Assembly: GCF_008764295.1 (NCBI RefSeq) | Contig: NZ_VTQX01000001.1 | Location: forward strand, 124,001-188,000 | From: Bacillus methanolicus | GTDB taxonomy: Bacteria; Bacillota; Bacilli; Bacillales; Cytobacillaceae | DNA: 64,000 nt | Direction: 5' to 3' | Part shown: piece by piece, positions 51,121 to 60,729 of the stretch | Position numbering within the stretch: the stretch's first letter is position 1 | Layout of the letters: every line of letters begins with the position of its first letter | Notes under the pieces: generated by a model | Databases searched by the model: none | What the model was told of the DNA's origin: nothing | What the model saw: only the letters and a program-made list of their open reading frames with translations | Made by a program: the position numbers and the translations under genes

Positions 51121-52071
51121 TTGAAAAGGTCACTAAAATGCTTTGCTGTGCTCACCACTATCGGAATGTTGTTCATTCTTCTTGGCGGTGCACTAGTGAC
51201 AAAAACAGATTCTGGAATGGGCTGTGGTCGCTCATGGCCATTGTGCAATGGGCAACTCATTCCAACCGATATTACAATGGAGTTAGTGATCGAACTCGCC
51301 CATAGAGTAGTATCAGGAGTTGTCGGTTTAATGGTGCTTATTTTGTCCTATTGGTCCTGGAAAGCGATTGGGCATATTCGAGAAACTAAATTCCTATCTT
51401 TGCTTTCTTTCTCCTTTTTAGTATTACAAGGACTAATCGGTGCAGGGGCTGTCATATGGGGACAATCTGATTTCATTCTTGCGATTCATTTCGGAGTCTC
51501 GCTCATCTCATTTGCGGCAGTATTTCTTTTAACTTTGTTGATTTTTGAAGTCGATAAAAAGTTTGCAGCAGAAAAACTAGTATTAGACGAACGAATGCGC
51601 AAGCATATTATCGGAGTTACGTTATATAGCTTTATCGTCGTATACACTGGGGCATTAGTTCGCCATGTCAATGCTAGTCTAGTTTGTCGAGATTGGCCAT
51701 TGTGCGTAAACACAGCGCCGAATATTCCTATTTCCTTTCATGAATGGGTACAAATGGGACACCGCTTTGCGGCAGCGTTAATATTTTTCTGGATTGCTTA
51801 TATTACCTATATGGCAATTAAACATTATAAGCACCAAAAAGTAGTGTATTGGGGCTGGATCGTATCTTTTATTCTCGTTACTCTCCAAGTAATTGCCGGC
51901 GCACTCGTTGTATTGACGAAATTGAATTTATTTATCGCGCTATCACACGCATTTTTTATTTCTTGTCTCTTTGGTGTTTTAAGTTATTTTATTCTGCTAA
52001 CATCAAGAAGCAAGAAAAACGAAATCTTATTAAAACAACAAAACTCTAATACTTCTCAAATTGAACAATAA
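51121..52071 (+). CDS. ctaA: Haem A synthase
   Basis: Eight-helix membrane enzyme (316 residues) that oxidises the C8 methyl of haem O to a formyl, giving haem A. The first extracytoplasmic loop has the Cys pair in CGRSWPLC (Cys35, Cys42); the second half repeats it as CRDWPLC. Haem-ligand His residues lie in ELAHRVVSG (His61), [15 protein letters not shown] and ALSHAFF, showing the internal two-fold repeat. TTG start with AGGTG seven bases upstream. Transcribed away from ctaB. Confidence 0.95.
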   Translation: MKRSLKCFAVLTTIGMLFILLGGALVTKTDSGMGCGRSWPLCNGQLIPTDITMELVIELAHRVVSGVVGLMVLILSYWSWKAIGHIRETKFLSLLSFSFLVLQGLIGAGAVIWGQSDFILAIHFGVSLISFAAVFLLTLLIFEVDKKFAAEKLVLDERMRKHIIGVTLYSFIVVYTGALVRHVNASLVCRDWPLCVNTAPNIPISFHEWVQMGHRFAAALIFFWIAYITYMAIKHYKHQKVVYWGWIVSFILVTLQVIAGALVVLTKLNLFIALSHAFFISCLFGVLSYFILLTSRSKKNEILLKQQNSNTSQIEQ

Positions 52072-52107
52072 AACGGCAGCGAGAGCATGTCTCTCGACTG
52101 TCGTTTT
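52071..52107 (+). terminator. First hairpin after ctaA
   Basis: AAACGGCAGCGAGAG pairs with CTCTCGACTGTCGTTT (with a small internal loop and one G-T pair) around CATGT, followed by TGTGTTT. Confidence 0.75.
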
Positions 52108-52133
52108 GTGTTTATAGATTTTTGATTAAACTA

Positions 52134-52161
52134 AAAGACAGTGGGCTACCACTGTCTTTTT
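52134..52161. terminator. Bidirectional terminator between ctaA and pycA
   Basis: Perfect 11-bp stem AAAGACAGTGG / CCACTGTCTTT with loop GCTA; TTTTC on the plus side and TTTTAGTTT on the minus side. Confidence 0.9.
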
Positions 52162-52200
52162 CGTCACCTTTATCGTATTTCATTAGCGGTTTTTCTTTTC

Positions 52201-55200
52201 TTATTTGGTAAGCTCAATCAGCAAATCACCTGTTTGGATTGCCTCCCCATTGGAAACAAAGATGTCCTTGACAATACCGGAAAATGGAGCTTGTACCGTT
52301 GTTTCCATTTTCATTGCCTCCGTAATCATAAGATGATCGCCTCTTTCAACCTTCTCCCCTTTTTCCACAATAACTTTTATCACTGTTCCAGGCATGGAAG
52401 CGGCGATATGCTGCTCATTTTTCGGATCTGCTTTCACTTTTGAGACAACCGTTGATTTGATACTCTCATCTTTCACAATCACCTCTCGCGGCTGTCCGTT
52501 TAATTCAAAGTAAACAATTCTCGTTCCATCTGGTTGCGGTTGTCCCACAGAGACTAATTTTACAATTAACGTCTTTCCTTTTTCAATTTCAACCTCAATT
52601 TCTTCACCTAATCTCATTCCATAAAGGAAAGTAGGAGTGTCTAAAACAGAGACATCACCAAATTTATCTACTGTAGCAAGATATTCTTTAAAGACTTTTG
52701 GATATAAGGCGTATGCGATCGCTTCAAAGCTGGTTACCGGTCTTCCCAAGTCTTTATAAAGCTCAGCCTTAATTGCCTCAAAATCAACCGGCTCTAATAA
52801 TTCACCAGGACGAACCGTAATTGGCTCTTTTCCTTTTAGAATGACCTTTTGCAGTTCTTTAGGAAATCCTCCTGTCGGCTGCCCTAAATAGCCTGAAAAT
52901 AATTCGACAACTGAATCTGGGAAATCTAGGCTATCACCTTTTGCAAGAACATCCTCTTCGCTTAACTCATTTTGCAGCATGTATAAAGCCATATCACCTA
53001 CGACTTTTGATGAAGGAGTAACCTTGACAATGTCACCAAACATTTGATTAACACGAGCATACATTTCCTTGACTTCGTCCCATTTATCACCTAATCCAAC
53101 TGCTTTTGCCTGCTGCTGAAGGTTACTATATTGTCCTCCCGGCATCTCATGCTGATAGATCTCCGTATGTGGCGCCATCATTCCACTTTCAAAATCCTGA
53201 TAAAATTTCCTTACATCCTCCCAATAATGGGATAACTGTTCGAGTGCAGAAATATTAATTTTTGGCTTTCTTTCGGTTTCTTCAAGAGCATAATATAATG
53301 AATTAGCACTTGGTTGTGAAGTTAAGCCTGCCATCGTGCTTAGAGCAACATCAACAATGTCAACACCTGCTTCGATTGCCTTCGCATACGTGATAATGCC
53401 ATTTCCACTTGTGTCATGCGTATGGAGATGAATCGGAAGATCTACTGTTTCCTTCAACTCAGATATCAATCTATAAGCAGATTGCGGCTTCAGCAGGCCA
53501 GCCATATCTTTTATTCCAAGAATATGCGCACCTTGCTGCTCTAGTTCCCTCGCAAGATCTTTATAGTACTGCAAATTATACTTTGTCCTAGCTGGATCTG
53601 AAATATCTCCCGTATAACAAATTGATGCTTCAGCAATTTTTCCTGTTTGTCTAACGGCATCAATAGCTACTTCCATTCCTTTAACCCAGTTCAAACTATC
53701 AAAAATTCGGAAAACATCAATGCCGGCGAAAGCTGATTTTTCTACAAATTCGCGAATAACATTATCAGGATAGTTTTTATAACCGACTGCATTAGAAGCC
53801 CTGAGAAGCATTTGCAAAAGTACATTCGGCATTTGCTTTCTTACTGTTAGAAGCCGTTCCCAAGGATCTTCTTTTAAGAAACGATAAGCAACATCGAATG
53901 TTGCGCCGCCCCACATTTCAAAACTAAACATTTCTGGAAGAAGCTTTGCCGTCGGTTCAGCAATATGTTTAATATCCGTCGTTCGCACACGAGTTGCCAA
54001 TAGGGATTGGTGAGCATCGCGAAATGTTGTATCTGTTAATAGCACTTTTTCCTGCTTTTTAACCCATTCGACCAGTCCTGCCGCACCTTTTTCATCTAAG
54101 ATTTGCTTTGTACCACTTTGATAGGGAGCGGTTAATTTAAGTTTAGGAATTCTTGGTGTATCGAAAACTGGCCGTTTTTTCTTTTCGATGCCAGGAAAAC
54201 CGTTCACTGTTACATTCGCTATATATGTCAGCATTTTAGTTCCCCGGTCTTTGCTTACAGGGAATAAAAACAGCTCTGGTGTCTTATCAATAAAAGAGGT
54301 ATCATATTCACCCGAACGGAATTTTTTATGCTTTACTACATTGACTAAAAATGGAATATTCGTTTTAATGCCACGAATCCGAAATTCTTGAAGATTCCTG
54401 ACCATTTTCGATGCTGCATGTTCAAAGCTCAATGCATGTGTCGAAAGCTTTACTAGCAATGAATCATAGTATGGAGTAATAATGGCGCCCGCGAAGCCGT
54501 TTCCTGCATCTAAACGTACACCGAAGCCTCCACCAGAACGATATGCATTAATTCTACCGGTATCAGGCATAAAGTTATTTAATGGATCTTCTGTAGTTAC
54601 ACGAGATTGGATCGCGTAACCATGGATTTTAATATCTTTTTGCTCAGGTATTGCTACTGTTTCAGAGTGGAGGGAATGACCTTCTGCCACCAAAATTTGC
54701 GACTGAACAATATCAATCCCCGTTATCATTTCGGTAATCGTATGTTCTACTTGAACGCGTGGATTTACTTCAATAAAATAGAATTCTTCATTGGCAACAA
54801 GAAACTCTACCGTTCCTGCATTCAAATAATTGACGTTCTTCATGAGATTAACCGCAGCAACACAAATTTCTTCTCGCAATGAATCAGAAATTGATACACA
54901 GGGAGCAACTTCTACCACCTTTTGATGACGGCGTTGGACCGAACAATCTCTTTCATATAGGTGGACAATATTACCTGCTTCATCTCCAATGATCTGCACT
55001 TCAATATGCTTCGGATTTTCAATAAACCTTTCCACGTAGACTTCATCATTCCCGAACGCCGCTTTCGCCTCAGACTTTGCCCGATCGTACGCTTGTTCTA
55101 CCTCATCTATGCTTCTGACAATCCTCATGCCACGACCGCCGCCGCCAAGAGATGCCTTAATGATTATTGGAAAACCATATTTTTGCCCAAATTCGAGCAC

Positions 55201-55641
55201 CTCTTGTACATTTGAAACCGGACCATCACTGCCAGGAATGACAGGTATTTCAGCTAGCTGCGCCTGAGTACGCGCTTTTACTTTGTCACCAAACATATCT
55301 AAATGATGCGATTTTGGACCGATAAAAATAATTCCCTCATCCTCGCACCGTTTAGCAAAATGAATATTCTCCGATAAAAAGCCATAGCCAGGATGAATCG
55401 CATCGACGTCACTAGCTTTTGCAATTTCAATAATTCCGTCTATATCTAGATAAGCATCGATAGGTTTTTTTCCTTCACCAACTAAATAAGCTTCATCCGC
55501 TTTGTAGCGGTGATAAGAACCGGAGTCTTCTTTTGAGTAAATAGCCACTGTACGAATATTTAATTCGGTGCAGGCTCTAAAAACACGAATTGCAATTTCT
55601 CCTCTATTTGCAACTAAAACCTTGTTAATCTTTCTAACCAT
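52201..55641 (-). CDS. pycA: Pyruvate carboxylase
   Basis: Cytoplasmic biotin enzyme that carboxylates pyruvate to oxaloacetate, the main anaplerotic step in Bacillus. The 1146 residues hold, in order, biotin carboxylase (KVLVANRGEIAIRVFRAC at the start, ATP-grasp GGGGRGMRIV, RDCSVQRRHQKVVE), carboxyltransferase (TDTTFRDAHQSLLATR, LHTHDTSGNG with metal His), the allosteric/tetramerisation part, and a C-terminal biotinyl domain with Lys1111 in EAMKMETT. It lies between ctaA and ftsW as in B. subtilis. GAGGTG lies seven bases before the ATG. Confidence 0.97.
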   Translation of the reverse strand: MVRKINKVLVANRGEIAIRVFRACTELNIRTVAIYSKEDSGSYHRYKADEAYLVGEGKKPIDAYLDIDGIIEIAKASDVDAIHPGYGFLSENIHFAKRCEDEGIIFIGPKSHHLDMFGDKVKARTQAQLAEIPVIPGSDGPVSNVQEVLEFGQKYGFPIIIKASLGGGGRGMRIVRSIDEVEQAYDRAKSEAKAAFGNDEVYVERFIENPKHIEVQIIGDEAGNIVHLYERDCSVQRRHQKVVEVAPCVSISDSLREEICVAAVNLMKNVNYLNAGTVEFLVANEEFYFIEVNPRVQVEHTITEMITGIDIVQSQILVAEGHSLHSETVAIPEQKDIKIHGYAIQSRVTTEDPLNNFMPDTGRINAYRSGGGFGVRLDAGNGFAGAIITPYYDSLLVKLSTHALSFEHAASKMVRNLQEFRIRGIKTNIPFLVNVVKHKKFRSGEYDTSFIDKTPELFLFPVSKDRGTKMLTYIANVTVNGFPGIEKKKRPVFDTPRIPKLKLTAPYQSGTKQILDEKGAAGLVEWVKKQEKVLLTDTTFRDAHQSLLATRVRTTDIKHIAEPTAKLLPEMFSFEMWGGATFDVAYRFLKEDPWERLLTVRKQMPNVLLQMLLRASNAVGYKNYPDNVIREFVEKSAFAGIDVFRIFDSLNWVKGMEVAIDAVRQTGKIAEASICYTGDISDPARTKYNLQYYKDLARELEQQGAHILGIKDMAGLLKPQSAYRLISELKETVDLPIHLHTHDTSGNGIITYAKAIEAGVDIVDVALSTMAGLTSQPSANSLYYALEETERKPKINISALEQLSHYWEDVRKFYQDFESGMMAPHTEIYQHEMPGGQYSNLQQQAKAVGLGDKWDEVKEMYARVNQMFGDIVKVTPSSKVVGDMALYMLQNELSEEDVLAKGDSLDFPDSVVELFSGYLGQPTGGFPKELQKVILKGKEPITVRPGELLEPVDFEAIKAELYKDLGRPVTSFEAIAYALYPKVFKEYLATVDKFGDVSVLDTPTFLYGMRLGEEIEVEIEKGKTLIVKLVSVGQPQPDGTRIVYFELNGQPREVIVKDESIKSTVVSKVKADPKNEQHIAASMPGTVIKVIVEKGEKVERGDHLMITEAMKMETTVQAPFSGIVKDIFVSNGEAIQTGDLLIELTK

Positions 55642-55678
55642 AAGAACACCTCTTTTATCGATATTTTTCTTTTTCGGC

Positions 55679-55684
55679 TTTATA
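55679..55684 (-). promoter_or_regulatory. Candidate extended -10 for pycA
   Basis: TGCTATAAA on the minus strand, an extended -10, about 40 bases before pycA. A TTGCAA lies 19 bases upstream, a little far for a -35. Confidence 0.4.
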
Positions 55685-55812
55685 GCACACTAGCAATTTT
55701 TAATTGCAATTCTAGTCAGCTATTTCAATGATCTTACGTTCATAAAAGCGCAAATTTTGAAATTATTAAAATATATAAAATTTTATTATTATATTCTACT
55801 ATAGTTAGATAG

Positions 55813-55932
55813 AATTGCACAACGCTATAAAAATGACTCGCCAGCAATTAGCTCATTTTATTCATAATTCAGCCATACTTCGCGCTCATTTGCTATTTTT
55901 CCATAAAAAGCTGCCATTAGTGTTGTGCAATT
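55813..55932. repeat. 120-bp segment bounded by 14-bp inverted repeats between ftsW and pycA
   Basis: AATTGCACAACGCT (55,813-55,826) and its near-perfect reverse complement AGTGTTGTGCAATT (55,919-55,932) enclose 92 bp; the single difference is a G-T pair. Inside, GCTCATTT occurs twice (about 55,851 and 55,885) with similar following bases. No target-site duplication is evident. It may be a long-loop hairpin in the ftsW 3' end or a small inserted element. Confidence 0.6.
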
Positions 55933-55956
55933 GTTATTTAATCAAAAAAACAATCA

Positions 55957-57162
55957 TTACGCTTTAAATCCACTTTTTTTATTGGAGGTGACGGTGGCTC
56001 CTTCCATATTAACTTTGGATTTATATTTTGCTTCGTAATTAACAAACATAGAAACATTAACTAAAATCCCCATTGCAATTGATAATTGCAGTAGGGATGA
56101 ACCGCCATAGCTTACAAATGGAAGAGGAATTCCCATAAGTGGAAAAATGCCTGAAATTCCAGCTAGGTTGATAAATGTTTGAATTCCGATCATACTCGCA
56201 ATCCCAATCGCAAGAAGGCTTCCAAACGGATCTTTCCCCTTTAATCCGATAAAGAGTCCTTTTAATACGATATAACTTAATGAAAGAAGAACAAAACCGA
56301 CACCAAACACACCAAGCTCTTCGGAAATGACAGCCATAATGAAGTCTGTATGCGGTTCAGGCAAGTATCCTAATTTTTGAATGCTTTGCCCTAAACCAAG
56401 TCCATCAACTCCTCCTCCTCCGATTGCATAGAAAGAATTGACAAGGTGATAACCACTATCGTCAGCAACACCTTCTGCAAAAGGATCGACAAGGACTTTA
56501 AATCTATCAAGGCGCGTGGCGGAGAAGATCTTATCGCTTAAAAACCACACAAGTGGAATAGACATCACACCGCCAAGTGCGCCAAGCTTGAGAATGCTTT
56601 TAAAATTCATTCCAGAAGAAATAATGATCGTCCCTGAAATTAAAAGAATAATCGCAATTGTTCCGTAATCCGGCTGTAAAGCAATTAAAAATGAAACAAG
56701 AATGATAAATACTAAAGGCGGTAGAACCCCTGTATTAAATTGATTTATGTATTGTTGCTTTTTAGCATAAACAGCGGCCAAATAGACAATGACTGCTACT
56801 TTCACAAATTCTGAAGGCTGCAGTCGTATTGGTCCAAAATCATACCAGCTTCGAGCATTCCCAGCAATCGTTCCAAATTTTAAAACCCCGATCAATAATA
56901 TGAGGGAAATAAGAACCATAGGAATTAACACTTTATTATTTAAATAAAGCTTGTACGGAACTATGGCAAAAAATAAAAATACGACTAATCCGGCCAACAA
57001 AAATATTTTTTGCCTAATAAAGAAATGATCACTTTCAAACCCATACCTCTGCATCGCTGTGACCATACTAGCACTATAGACCATAACGAGACCGAACAAG
57101 GATAGTAAAATAACGACAATTATAAGTGAATAATCGTATGATTTTAGTACTTTTTTTAGCAT
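55957..57162 (-). CDS. ftsW: Septal SEDS peptidoglycan polymerase FtsW
   Basis: Essential SEDS glycosyltransferase of the divisome, paired with PBP2B. At 401 residues with about ten helices it has MVYSASMVTAMQRYG, RSWYDFGPIRLQPSEFVKVA, the catalytic-loop QPDYGTIAIILL, and FPLMGIPLPFVSYGGSS. It carries a charged C-terminal tail (about 30 residues) not found in SpoVE of this genome. Place upstream of pycA and downstream of ylaN matches B. subtilis ftsW. AAGGAAGAGATAGG precedes the ATG. Confidence 0.95.
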   Translation of the reverse strand: MLKKVLKSYDYSLIIVVILLSLFGLVMVYSASMVTAMQRYGFESDHFFIRQKIFLLAGLVVFLFFAIVPYKLYLNNKVLIPMVLISLILLIGVLKFGTIAGNARSWYDFGPIRLQPSEFVKVAVIVYLAAVYAKKQQYINQFNTGVLPPLVFIILVSFLIALQPDYGTIAIILLISGTIIISSGMNFKSILKLGALGGVMSIPLVWFLSDKIFSATRLDRFKVLVDPFAEGVADDSGYHLVNSFYAIGGGGVDGLGLGQSIQKLGYLPEPHTDFIMAVISEELGVFGVGFVLLSLSYIVLKGLFIGLKGKDPFGSLLAIGIASMIGIQTFINLAGISGIFPLMGIPLPFVSYGGSSLLQLSIAMGILVNVSMFVNYEAKYKSKVNMEGATVTSNKKSGFKA

Positions 57163-57229
57163 CCTATCTCTTCCTTATCTCCATTTATTCTATTGTTTTT
57201 TAATAGAAGCAAGTGAACAAAAACATATG

Positions 57230-57266
57230 TAAAAAAACTCAAACGATCCTTCCGTAACGTTTGAGT
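57230..57266. terminator. Bidirectional terminator between ylaN and ftsW
   Basis: Perfect 9-bp stem ACTCAAACG / CGTTTGAGT, 12-nt loop, seven T on the minus side and six on the plus side. It ends the ylaN transcript, so ftsW likely has its own promoter within the following 70 bases. Confidence 0.9.
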
Positions 57267-57337
57267 TTTTTATATAGTCTTCTCGTGTAGATATTATTCA
57301 ATGTTCTATCTACCGATTCCTGTAAGAAGGAATGACT

Positions 57338-57619
57338 TTATTTTTTTTGTGAAGCTTCATGCAAAGCTGAAAGTTCTCTTTCTAATTCATCCAAAATAGC
57401 TTTCCCTACTCTATCCTCAATTAAACCGAGGCGAACTGCAAAATCTATTTCTCGAGATAATCCAAACATCTGCGTGTCCAATACCTCTTCGTATAAAGGG
57501 CATTGCGGCATTGTAAGATTATCCATCTGCACTTTAATTAGCTTCAATATTTTATCAGCATCAGCCTTTAACAGAGCGTTTGCCTTTTCACGATGATCGA
57601 TTATCATTTCTGACGCCAA
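57338..57619 (-). CDS. ylaN: DUF1507 protein YlaN
   Basis: A 93-residue helical protein, [20 protein letters not shown] and [20 protein letters not shown] being nearly invariant. In B. subtilis YlaN is needed under low iron and is reported to bind Fe(II) and interact with Fur. TTG start at 57,619 with GGGGGG six bases upstream. Confidence 0.95.
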   Translation of the reverse strand: MASEMIIDHREKANALLKADADKILKLIKVQMDNLTMPQCPLYEEVLDTQMFGLSREIDFAVRLGLIEDRVGKAILDELERELSALHEASQKK

Positions 57620-57741
57620 CTTGATCCCCCCGTTTCCGAGCGATTATCCTTCTATAAATTCTAACCTTATAAGAGGAAAAAAGCAAGTAGATTAGGATGA
57701 TCACTGGATTTTCATCATGAAGATTCAGAAAAACTGAAAAT

Positions 57742-57770
57742 ATGACATTTTCATACATTATCGGTATACT
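57742..57770 (+). promoter_or_regulatory. Sigma-A promoter for the gene at 57,948
   Basis: ATGACA (57,742-57,747), 17 bases, TATACT (57,765-57,770): five of six matches at each element. Transcription would start near 57,777, giving a leader of about 170 nt. Confidence 0.7.
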
Positions 57771-57776
57771 ATTAGG

Positions 57777-57947
57777 AAAGCGGAAGCCATTTCCTTTAGC
57801 ACCAAATGCTAACCTAAACGGGCCGGCAACCTTTCATACTAGATATAGCCGACTGGCACAAAGTGAACAAAATAAGGATTTCAATGTTGCATAACCGCTT
57901 TAGGGATGCCCATTCACAACGACAAACACGGAAAGTTGAGGGATACA
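57777..57947 (+). promoter_or_regulatory. Structured 5' leader, possible cis-regulatory RNA
   Basis: Short stems in order: AGGAAA / TTTCCT (about 57,774-57,795), TTAGCA / TGCTAA with loop CCAAA (about 57,797-57,813), and a GC-rich pairing of GCCGGC with GCC-GACT-GGC. A long-range CCTAAACGG / CCGCTTTAGG pairing has its 3' arm just before the coding region. This looks like a multibranched leader that could sequester translation signals. It does not match the riboswitch consensus sequences I remember. Confidence 0.4.
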
Positions 57948-58445
57948 ATGGAATCAATCGTTATGTTATCTGGAAATGTAAAATATACGATTACTTTAGA
58001 TCCAACTGTTTGGATTTTCGATGATCGACGCCAAGACCTACTCACCTACTTCGAAAAACAACATGTTGAAAAAAATTCTCTTGAAGAGTATACAAAGGAA
58101 ATTTCAAAACATTGGGATCGGGAAATTATGGAAGGCGCTACTTTACCTCCAACATTAAAAACCGAGAAAAAATACTTAAAAGAGGAACTGTTAACAGGTA
58201 CTTTTTGCATTCCTTTTAAACCCTTCCTTTTAAACGCGGAAGTTCTTGAGCATGCTAAATCAGTGATGATCGAAACAGTTGACGATAGTGTCACCGTCCC
58301 TTTAGCAAAAGCGGAAGCAATGGTACTTGGATTTTCTAAAGACGGCAAACCATTGAGGGAGGACGGACCGATTCATTGCTATTTCGGGGATGGTTCAAAT
58401 TATACAAATCCAATCAAAAATGTAAAGGCCTTCCGCGTGCTATAA
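57948..58445 (+). CDS. Conserved hypothetical protein (165 aa)
   Basis: Soluble protein beginning MESIVMLSGNVKYTITLDPT, with VWIFDDRRQDLLTYFEKQ, WDREIMEGATLPPTLK and LGFSKDGKPLREDGPIHCYF. I recognise it as a family found in Bacillus genomes, sometimes labelled peptidyl-prolyl isomerase, but I see no FKBP, cyclophilin or parvulin motif, so I do not endorse that. GAGGGA stands four bases before the ATG at 57,948; an upstream ATG at 57,906 overlaps its own ribosome binding site. It has a long structured leader and is convergent with ylaK. Confidence 0.8.
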   Translation: MESIVMLSGNVKYTITLDPTVWIFDDRRQDLLTYFEKQHVEKNSLEEYTKEISKHWDREIMEGATLPPTLKTEKKYLKEELLTGTFCIPFKPFLLNAEVLEHAKSVMIETVDDSVTVPLAKAEAMVLGFSKDGKPLREDGPIHCYFGDGSNYTNPIKNVKAFRVL

Positions 58446-58485
58446 AGCTTAGCTATATTTAAAATTTATGGAAGATTGATTTAAA

Positions 58486-58535
58486 AAAGCAAATGGAGAA
58501 GAAGCGTATCACAGCTCTTCTCCACTTGCTCTTTT
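58486..58535. terminator. Terminator between the hypothetical gene and ylaK
   Basis: AGCAAATGGAGAAGA pairs with TCTTCTCCACTTGCT (one mismatch) around a 13-nt loop, T-rich after it on the plus side and A-rich before it. Confidence 0.82.
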
Positions 58536-58556
58536 ATCTGAACATTAATCAGTGCA

Positions 58557-59885
58557 CTAAAGCAAATCCGCAGCTAATTGCGCTAGCCCTGATCTCTCTC
58601 CTTTATATAGCTTAACGTGACCGGCGATAGCTTCACTTTTTAATTTTTCTACAACATATGTAAGCCCGTTGTTATAAGCATCTAAATACGGATGATCAAT
58701 TTGCTCCGGGTCTCCCATTAACACAATCTTACTTCTTTCTCCAACCCTAGTAAGGATTGTTTTCACCTCATGCTTTGTCAAGTTTTGGGCCTCATCAATG
58801 ATGATAAATTGATCTGGGATGCTCCTACCGCGAATATAGGTTAATGCCTCCACTTCGATCGAGCCCATGCCTGCTAAAATCGCATCCAACTCCCCAGGTT
58901 TTTTCACATTAAATAAATATTCAAGATTATCAAAAATCGGCTGCATCCATGGGCGTAGTTTTTCTTCTTTTTCGCCTGGCAAAAACCCTAAATCCTTTCC
59001 GACTGGAACGATCGGCCTTGCCACCAATAATTTTTTATAGTCTCCGTAATCCTCAGTCTGCATTAATCCTGCAGCTAATGCTAACAATGTTTTCCCCGTT
59101 CCGGCTTTCCCTATCAAAGTAACCAAAGGAATATCTTTCCGTAATAACAGTTCAATCGCCATTGTTTGTTGGACATTTCTCGATCGAATTCCCCATATAT
59201 GATCATGATCAAAAACAAGCTTTTTAACAGTAGAACCTGTCTGATCAACCATTCCAAGCGCGGAAGTCGATGAACCTAAGGAATCCTTCATCAAGATAAA
59301 CTGATTGGGATATAAGGATAAATTGCCAAGCTCTGATAATGGAAGTTCTTTTTTTTCATAAAAGCTATTTAATACCGTAATATCAACAAATTTCTCAATT
59401 ACCCCTGTATAAATATGATCATTTTCAATCACTCGATCACTGAGAAAATCCTCCGAATATAAGCCGATCGCATCTGCCTTTACCCTGACAAGAGCGTCTT
59501 TGCTCACCAAAATCACTCGTTTACCATCTATCTTTGTTTCTTCTTCCAATGATAAATTTTTGGCAACCGCTAAAATGCGGTTATCATTTGTTTTTTCCAC
59601 AAAAATATCTTGAAGCTGATGAAATGAGCGGTGATTTAACTCAATTCGTAACGCGCCGCCATTTTCAAGAGGAATTTTTTCATGTAGCTTTCCAGCTTGT
59701 CTTAAGCCGTCAATGAGTCTTGATACTTGTCTCGCGTTTCTTCCAATCTCGTCCATATTGCGTTTTTTCGAATCCACTTCTTCAAGTACAACTGCTGGGA
59801 TTACTACCTCATTATCCTCAAATGAAAATATGGAATATGGGTCTTGCAACAAGACATTTGTATCTAACACATATATTTTTGTCAA
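58557..59885 (-). CDS. ylaK: PIN-domain/PhoH-family ATPase YlaK (PhoH2 type)
   Basis: A 442-residue fusion of a PIN-type RNase domain (KIYVLDTNVLLQDPYSIF, with Asp residues 8 onward, to about residue 140) and a PhoH ATPase. The Walker A is LIGKAGTGKTLLALAAG, Walker B FIIIDEAQNLTKHE, followed by VGERSKIVLMGDPEQID. PhoH2 proteins of mycobacteria are reported as RNA helicase/RNases; the Bacillus role is less clear. ATG start near a GGAGG in GAGCAGGAGGCATAG. Position matches ylaK. Confidence 0.92.
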   Translation of the reverse strand: MTKIYVLDTNVLLQDPYSIFSFEDNEVVIPAVVLEEVDSKKRNMDEIGRNARQVSRLIDGLRQAGKLHEKIPLENGGALRIELNHRSFHQLQDIFVEKTNDNRILAVAKNLSLEEETKIDGKRVILVSKDALVRVKADAIGLYSEDFLSDRVIENDHIYTGVIEKFVDITVLNSFYEKKELPLSELGNLSLYPNQFILMKDSLGSSTSALGMVDQTGSTVKKLVFDHDHIWGIRSRNVQQTMAIELLLRKDIPLVTLIGKAGTGKTLLALAAGLMQTEDYGDYKKLLVARPIVPVGKDLGFLPGEKEEKLRPWMQPIFDNLEYLFNVKKPGELDAILAGMGSIEVEALTYIRGRSIPDQFIIIDEAQNLTKHEVKTILTRVGERSKIVLMGDPEQIDHPYLDAYNNGLTYVVEKLKSEAIAGHVKLYKGERSGLAQLAADLL

Positions 59886-60107
59886 ATCTATGCCTCCTGC
59901 TCCTCATAGGTCTTTTTTTAGGCTTCAGATCCTGAGTTTAAGCCCGGTCTTCATCCGTTGATTAGGTAGAGCTTTGTAAAATATATGTTTTCTCGAATAA
60001 AGATAGAAGAAATTTTGCACAATAATCATAATGATTCTTTCAGTAATTGAAGCACATCAAGAACTTGTACATCACGCTCATTCTCAACCAATCTGGAGGT
60101 GCCATAC

Positions 60108-60707
60108 ATGATAAAAAATAAACTTTTCGTGCTCCTTCTCATATTTTTAATTACAGGCTGTGGAGCAAATCGAGATGAAGCAAATGAAACCAATCATCAA
60201 CAGCAAGCTTTAAATGTACGAAATTCTACCATACAAAACGTTGACCGTAAAAGCGGTCAAGAAATTTCCCAACATCTTGTTGACTTAGCTGCAAGTATTC
60301 CAAATGTAAATGATGCCGCCGCCGTTGTCCTTGGAAATTATGCTATTGTCGGAATTGATGTAAATGAAGATCTAGAGCGTTCAGAAGTAGGCTCTATTAA
60401 GTACTCTGTAGCAGAGAGCTTAAAAAATGATCCTCATGGTGCACGCGCTGTGGTTGTCGCCGACCCAGATATGACGGCGAGAATAAGAGAAATTGGCAAC
60501 GATATTCGCGACGGAAAACCAATTCAAGGAATTTTTAACGAACTTGCTGATATTTCTGGAAGATTAATGCCCGAGATACCAGCAGATATGGTTGATCCTG
60601 GTACAAAAGAAAACACCGTCGATAAACCGAAAGAGAATTTAAACAATCAACAATCGAAAAAATTAGAAGAAAAGCAAAAAGAACAATCCAATCGCCATTT
60701 AAATTAA
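60108..60707 (+). CDS. ylaJ: YhcN/YlaJ-family sporulation lipoprotein
   Basis: A 199-residue lipoprotein: signal FVLLLIFLITGC with the lipobox Cys near residue 18. The YhcN/YlaJ domain follows (SIPNVNDAAAVVLGNYAIVG, SIKYSVAESLKNDPHGARAV). The tail is Lys/Glu/Gln-rich and probably disordered. Family members sit in the spore inner membrane/germination context. GGAGG eight bases before the ATG at 60,108. Confidence 0.92.
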   Translation: MIKNKLFVLLLIFLITGCGANRDEANETNHQQQALNVRNSTIQNVDRKSGQEISQHLVDLAASIPNVNDAAAVVLGNYAIVGIDVNEDLERSEVGSIKYSVAESLKNDPHGARAVVVADPDMTARIREIGNDIRDGKPIQGIFNELADISGRLMPEIPADMVDPGTKENTVDKPKENLNNQQSKKLEEKQKEQSNRHLN

Positions 60708-60729
60708 TTACGTAAGAAATGCGAACAAC

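Noticed and set aside
57777-57947. Assignment of the leader to a c-di-GMP or other named riboswitch
   Set aside because: GGCCGGC and CCTAAAC superficially recall GEMM-type motifs, but the conserved core (such as GGGACGCAAAGCC) is absent.
57948-58445. Peptidyl-prolyl isomerase annotation for the hypothetical gene
   Set aside because: No cyclophilin, FKBP or parvulin motif can be seen in the sequence.
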